Source of the DNA: Bacillota bacterium
Lineage (GTDB): Bacteria; Bacillota; Limnochordia; Limnochordales; ZCTH02-B6
DNA length: 7,810 bases
Assembly (NCBI GenBank): GCA_017578085.1
Contig: PKQR01000105.1
Location: 1 to 7,810 of the forward strand
Reading direction: 5' to 3'
Part shown: piece after piece, positions 4,450-7,810 of the stretch
Layout: each line of letters starts with the position of its first letter
How positions within the stretch are numbered: the first letter of the stretch is position 1
The notes under the pieces: model-generated
Database searches by the model: none
What the model saw: only the letters and a program-made list of their open reading frames with translations
Told to the model about the DNA's origin: nothing
Position numbers and translations under genes: made by a program

Positions 4450-6777
4450 ATGCAAACCGCCCCGAGGGTCCTGTTTGTGGGGTCGTACCCGCCGCGCCGG
4501 TGTGGCATCGCCACCTTCACCCGGGACCTGGCCGAGGGGCTTGCCGCCGTGTCTGGACGTCCCTCCCAGGTCATCGCGATGCACAACCCGGCGGATGCGC
4601 TGGAGTACCCGCCGGAAGTGGTGCGGACCATCCGGCGCGACCACATCGAGGATTACCGGGAGGCAGCCGCCTTCGTCAACCGTGCGCCTGTGGACGTCGT
4701 GTGCCTCCAGCATGAGTTCGGCCTGTTTGGGGGCGAGGCGGGCGCCCACCTGTTCGAGTTTCTCCGGCTGCTCGAGAAACCGGTGGTCGCCACCTTGCAT
4801 ACGGTGATCCGGCGCCCCGCGCCCGAGTACCGGGAGGCGACGCTGGCGCTCATCCGCCATGCGCACCGGCTGGTCGTCATGAGCCAGGTGGCCAGGGAAA
4901 TCCTGCTGGACACCTACGGCGCACCCGCAGAGAAAATCCGGCTCATTCCGCACGGGGTGCCCGATCCGCCCGGCGCCGACCCGGCGGTCGTCAAGCGTGA
5001 GCTGGGCCTCGAGGGGCGCTGGGTCATCCTGACCTTTGGCCTTCTCAGCCGCAACAAGGGCATCGAGCTGGTGCTGGATGCCCTGCCCGCGGTCGTCCGT
5101 GACCATCCGCAGGTGCTCTACGTGGTGCTGGGGGCGACGCACCCGGAGGTACTGCGCTGGGAGGGCGACGTGTACCGCCGCTTCCTTGAGGACCGGGTGC
5201 GGGAGCTGGGCCTCGAGGAGCACGTGCGCTTCGTCAATGAGTACGTGGACCAGGAGACGCTCTTGCGCTGGATCCACGCGAGCGACCTGTACGTCACGCC
5301 CTACCCCAACGAGGAGCAGGTGGTGAGCGGCACGCTGTCCTACGCGCTGGCCATGGGCAAGCCCATCGTCTCCACCCCCTACTGGTACGCCCGGGAGCTG
5401 CTCGCCGACGGGCGCGGGGTGCTGGTGCCCTTCGGCCAGCCGGCCGCGCTGGCTGCGGCGGTGCGCGGGCTATTGGGAGACCGGGCGCAGTACGAGCGCA
5501 TCAGCCGGGCTGCCCGGGACTTTGGCCAGCGCATGCGCTGGCCGGCGGTGGCGGAGCAGTACGTGCACCTGCTGGCGGAGGCGGCGACCGCCACCGCGGC
5601 GATGTCCAGGGCGGAAACCCCCGCCGCCGGGGAACCCGAACGGCGGTGGGAGGAAGTGCCCATCCGCCTTGACCACCTGCGGCGGCTGACGGACGACACG
5701 GGACTCTTGCAGCACGCCTCCTACAGCGTGCCGGATCCCCGTTTCGGCTACAGCGCGGACGACGCCGGCCGGGCACTGGTCGTGCTGATGGAGCTGTACG
5801 GGCGCTTGCGCCGCACCGACGGGCTGGATCTGGCCGAGCGGTACGTGCGTTTCCTGCGCTACGCGCAGCGGCCCGACGGCGCGTTTCACAACTTTGTCGG
5901 CTACGATCGGCGCTTCCTGGACGATGCTGGCAGCGAGGACACGCAAGGCCGCGCCGTGTGGGGTTTGGGGCACGTGGCCAAAACGGCTCCCGATGCGGGC
6001 ATGCGCGCTTTGGCGCGCGAGATGGTGCAGGCCGCGCGGCCCCACCTGGAGAATTTACAGCACCCAAGGGCCCAGGCGTACGCCGTGTGCGGCCTGTTCC
6101 CATACGCCACGGCCATCGACGCGCCGGCGGGGGCGGCCGAGTGGTACGCCCTTATCGAGCGCCTGGCGGAAAACCTGGCTGCCCGCTATGACCGCTACGC
6201 CCGGCCGGGCTGGGAATGGTTTGACGACAGGCTGACCTACGGGAACGCCATCCTGTGCAACGCCATGTTCCTGGCGTACCTCGCGACCGGCCGGGAGCGC
6301 TTTCGCCGGATCGGGCAGGAGAGCCTGGACTTTCTCTGGAGCTTCCTGTGGAACGGCGAGCACCTGGACCTGGTGGGCAACGACGGGTGGGCGGACCGCC
6401 ACGGCTCGCGGGCCGTGTATGGCCAGCAGCCCATCGACGCCGGCTACCTGGTGGAAGCCCTTGTCACCGCCAACGCCGTCACCGGACAGGTGGAGTACGC
6501 CCGCCGGGCGTACGATGCCTTCGCCTGGTTTCTCGGGCGAAACCGGCTCGGGCGGCCGCTGGTGGACACGGCCACAGGAGCGGTCAGCGACGGGCTTGAG
6601 GCCCACGGGCCCAGCGCCAACCAGGGGGCGGAGGCGGCCATCAGCTTCCTCCTGGCCAGGCTCGCCCTCGAGCGATTGCGGGCCCAGGGCCGCGGCGAAC
6701 CCAAGGCGTCGACCCGCCCCTGGCACGCGGCGCTGGCCAGGCGGAGCGACAGCCGCAGGACAGTCCCAGCGAGGTGA
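4450..6777 (+). CDS. Two-domain glycosyltransferase: GT4 fused to an alpha/alpha-barrel domain
   Basis: A 775-residue cytoplasmic protein. Residues 5-378 form a GT-B, GT4-type glycosyltransferase, with SYPPRRCGIATFTRDL (12-27), LQHEFGLFGG (86-95), IPHGVPDPP (166-174), LTFGLLSRNKGIELVLDAL (194-212) and VSGTLSYALAMGKPIVSTPYW (292-312). An Ala-rich linker (about 379-402) leads to a second, all-helical domain (405-745). Its repeated motifs, including GYSADDAGRALV (433-444), SEDTQGRAVWGLG (495-507), QQPIDAGYLVEAL (659-671) and HGPSANQGAEAAISFLLA (719-736), recall six-hairpin glycosidase or epimerase folds. Similar fusions are familiar as large bacterial glycosyltransferases of unknown product. Where GT4 enzymes normally carry the second Glu of E-x7-E, this one seems to have Tyr298. 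A GDP-mannose donor is inferred only from the next gene. The start has AGGAGG 9 nt upstream. A basic, low-complexity tail (746-775) ends it. Confidence 0.9.
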   Translation: MQTAPRVLFVGSYPPRRCGIATFTRDLAEGLAAVSGRPSQVIAMHNPADALEYPPEVVRTIRRDHIEDYREAAAFVNRAPVDVVCLQHEFGLFGGEAGAHLFEFLRLLEKPVVATLHTVIRRPAPEYREATLALIRHAHRLVVMSQVAREILLDTYGAPAEKIRLIPHGVPDPPGADPAVVKRELGLEGRWVILTFGLLSRNKGIELVLDALPAVVRDHPQVLYVVLGATHPEVLRWEGDVYRRFLEDRVRELGLEEHVRFVNEYVDQETLLRWIHASDLYVTPYPNEEQVVSGTLSYALAMGKPIVSTPYWYARELLADGRGVLVPFGQPAALAAAVRGLLGDRAQYERISRAARDFGQRMRWPAVAEQYVHLLAEAATATAAMSRAETPAAGEPERRWEEVPIRLDHLRRLTDDTGLLQHASYSVPDPRFGYSADDAGRALVVLMELYGRLRRTDGLDLAERYVRFLRYAQRPDGAFHNFVGYDRRFLDDAGSEDTQGRAVWGLGHVAKTAPDAGMRALAREMVQAARPHLENLQHPRAQAYAVCGLFPYATAIDAPAGAAEWYALIERLAENLAARYDRYARPGWEWFDDRLTYGNAILCNAMFLAYLATGRERFRRIGQESLDFLWSFLWNGEHLDLVGNDGWADRHGSRAVYGQQPIDAGYLVEALVTANAVTGQVEYARRAYDAFAWFLGRNRLGRPLVDTATGAVSDGLEAHGPSANQGAEAAISFLLARLALERLRAQGRGEPKASTRPWHAALARRSDSRRTVPAR

Positions 6778-6783
6778 TGTGTG

Positions 6784-7810
6784 GTGTGGCCTGACATGGT
6801 CGCGGTGGTCATCGCCGGCGGCAGCGGCACCCGGTTTTGGCCGCTGAGCACGGCGGACCGCCCCAAGCAGTTCCTGCCCCTGTTTGGCCAGCGGACCTTG
6901 CTCCAGGCCACCGTGGATCGCCTGCAGGGGCTGGTGCCGCCCGAGCGCACCCTGATCATCACGGCCGCCAGGTTTGTCCCCGAGGTCCGGGCCCAGCTGC
7001 CCCACATCCCCGCGCGCAACGTCATCGGCGAGCCCCAGGCGCGGGACACCGCCGCCGCCATTGTATTGGCGGCCATCGTCTGCAGGCGCCGCTTCGGCAA
7101 CCCTGTGATGGTCGTCCTGCCCGCCGACCACGTGATCGAACCGGCGGAGGCGTTTCACGCGGCGGTGCGATCCGCCGCGGCCGCGGCCAGAGGCACCCGG
7201 CGGCTGTATACGTTTGGCATCCGGCCGGCGTACCCGGCCACGGGATACGGGTACCTCCGCGCGGGCGAGCGGGTGGAGGGGCCGGGGGCGCTGGCGCACT
7301 TCCGCGTCGCCCAGTTCAGGGAGAAGCCGTCGCGGGAAGTTGCGGAAGCCTACGTGCGGGACGGCAACTACTATTGGAACAGCGGCATGTTCGTCTGGAC
7401 CACCGAGGCGTTTCTGGCCGCCGTGGAGCGGTACTTGCCCGAGCACGCCCGGCGGCTGTTTCCCCTGGAGGCCCACGTGGATGCTCCGTCGTGGGAGGCG
7501 CAGTTGGACAGCGCCTTTGGCCGGGTGCCAAAGATCTCCGTGGACTACGGGGTCATGGAGAAGGCCGACGAGGTTTACATGGTCGCCGCGCCGTTTCGCT
7601 GGAGCGACGTGGGCGGCTGGACGGCCTTGGCCGACTTCCTGGAGCGGGACGGCGCGGGCAACGCGGCCCGGGGCGTCCTCCACACGCTGGACGCGGCCGG
7701 CAACGTGGTGTTTTGCGAGGACGGGGCCGAGGTGGTGGCCCTGATCGGCGTCGAAGACCTCATCGTGGTCCGGTCGGGAAACCGGACGCTGGTGGCCCGC
7801 AAGGACCGGG
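6784..7810 (+). CDS. manC: Mannose-1-phosphate guanylyltransferase (partial, 3' end outside)
   Basis: The enzyme makes GDP-mannose from mannose 1-phosphate and GTP in the cytoplasm. The 342 visible residues carry the whole nucleotidyltransferase core: AGGSGTRFWPLS (11-22, GTP binding), RPKQFL, LPADHVI (112-118), FREKP (178-182), NSGMFVW (199-205), DYGVMEKA (254-261) and WSDVGGW (273-279). A monofunctional enzyme has about 350 residues, so the gene probably ends just past the window; a bifunctional ManC with a C-terminal isomerase domain cannot be excluded. GTG 6784 is chosen because GAGGTG (6771-6776) stands 7 nt before it; GTG 6781 is adjacent, and ATG 6796 (18 nt or more away) is less well placed. 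It follows the glycosyltransferase by 6 nt and its SD overlaps the end of that gene, so the two are translated from one transcript. The product is the likely sugar donor of its neighbour. Confidence 0.94.
   Translation, partial: MWPDMVAVVIAGGSGTRFWPLSTADRPKQFLPLFGQRTLLQATVDRLQGLVPPERTLIITAARFVPEVRAQLPHIPARNVIGEPQARDTAAAIVLAAIVCRRRFGNPVMVVLPADHVIEPAEAFHAAVRSAAAAARGTRRLYTFGIRPAYPATGYGYLRAGERVEGPGALAHFRVAQFREKPSREVAEAYVRDGNYYWNSGMFVWTTEAFLAAVERYLPEHARRLFPLEAHVDAPSWEAQLDSAFGRVPKISVDYGVMEKADEVYMVAAPFRWSDVGGWTALADFLERDGAGNAARGVLHTLDAAGNVVFCEDGAEVVALIGVEDLIVVRSGNRTLVARKDR

Noticed and set aside
6055..7683. Minus-strand open frame of more than 500 codons opposite the glycosyltransferase and guanylyltransferase genes
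   Set aside because: It spans two well-recognised plus-strand genes and has a composition typical of GC-rich antisense frames; no motif was recognised.
1..7810. CRISPR arrays, insertion sequences, phage or defence genes
   Set aside because: No regularly spaced repeats, transposase motifs, terminal inverted repeats or phage/defence domains were seen.

Overview
The window looks like a chromosomal segment of a GC-rich, Gram-positive-type bacterium, probably a deep-branching, possibly thermophilic Bacillota lineage. The signs are strong AGGAGG-like ribosome-binding sites, near-consensus sigma-A promoters, GTG and TTG starts, tRNA genes with encoded CCA, a DUF309 protein, and a CIRCE/HrcA-type operator. 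The taxonomic placement is inference; nothing in the window fixes the genus.

Region 1 (1-2710) is a serine-decoding neighbourhood. It opens with the last 42 codons of seryl-tRNA synthetase (+) and its hairpin terminator. Two serine tRNA genes lie on the minus strand: tRNA-Ser(UGA) at 248-334 and tRNA-Ser(GCU) at 2614-2708, each with a readable promoter; the second also has a clear terminator. Between them are a plus-strand pair, an MFS (DHA1-type) exporter and a DUF309 protein, and a convergent minus-strand FUN14-family membrane protein whose stop codon overlaps that of DUF309. The FUN14 gene starts 24 nt after the tRNA terminator (to its SD) with no visible promoter of its own.

Region 2 (2709-4003) is a two-gene plus-strand operon: a GNAT-type acetyltransferase with an atypical acetyl-CoA loop, and a thioredoxin-fold protein with a WCGDC active site.

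Region 3 (4004-7810) is the most interesting part. A sigma-A promoter (TTGACC-N17-TACACT) is followed at its predicted start point by a CIRCE operator with one mismatch, the usual HrcA site of groESL and dnaK operons. No chaperone gene follows. Instead there is a roughly 300-nt GC-rich leader with three perfect hairpins, then a 775-residue two-domain protein (GT4 glycosyltransferase fused to an alpha/alpha-barrel domain), and 6 nt later a mannose-1-phosphate guanylyltransferase running off the window. The pair suggests GDP-mannose supply plus mannosyl transfer. The operator suggests that this glycan or glycoside pathway is under heat-shock (HrcA) control, which is the main hypothesis to test.
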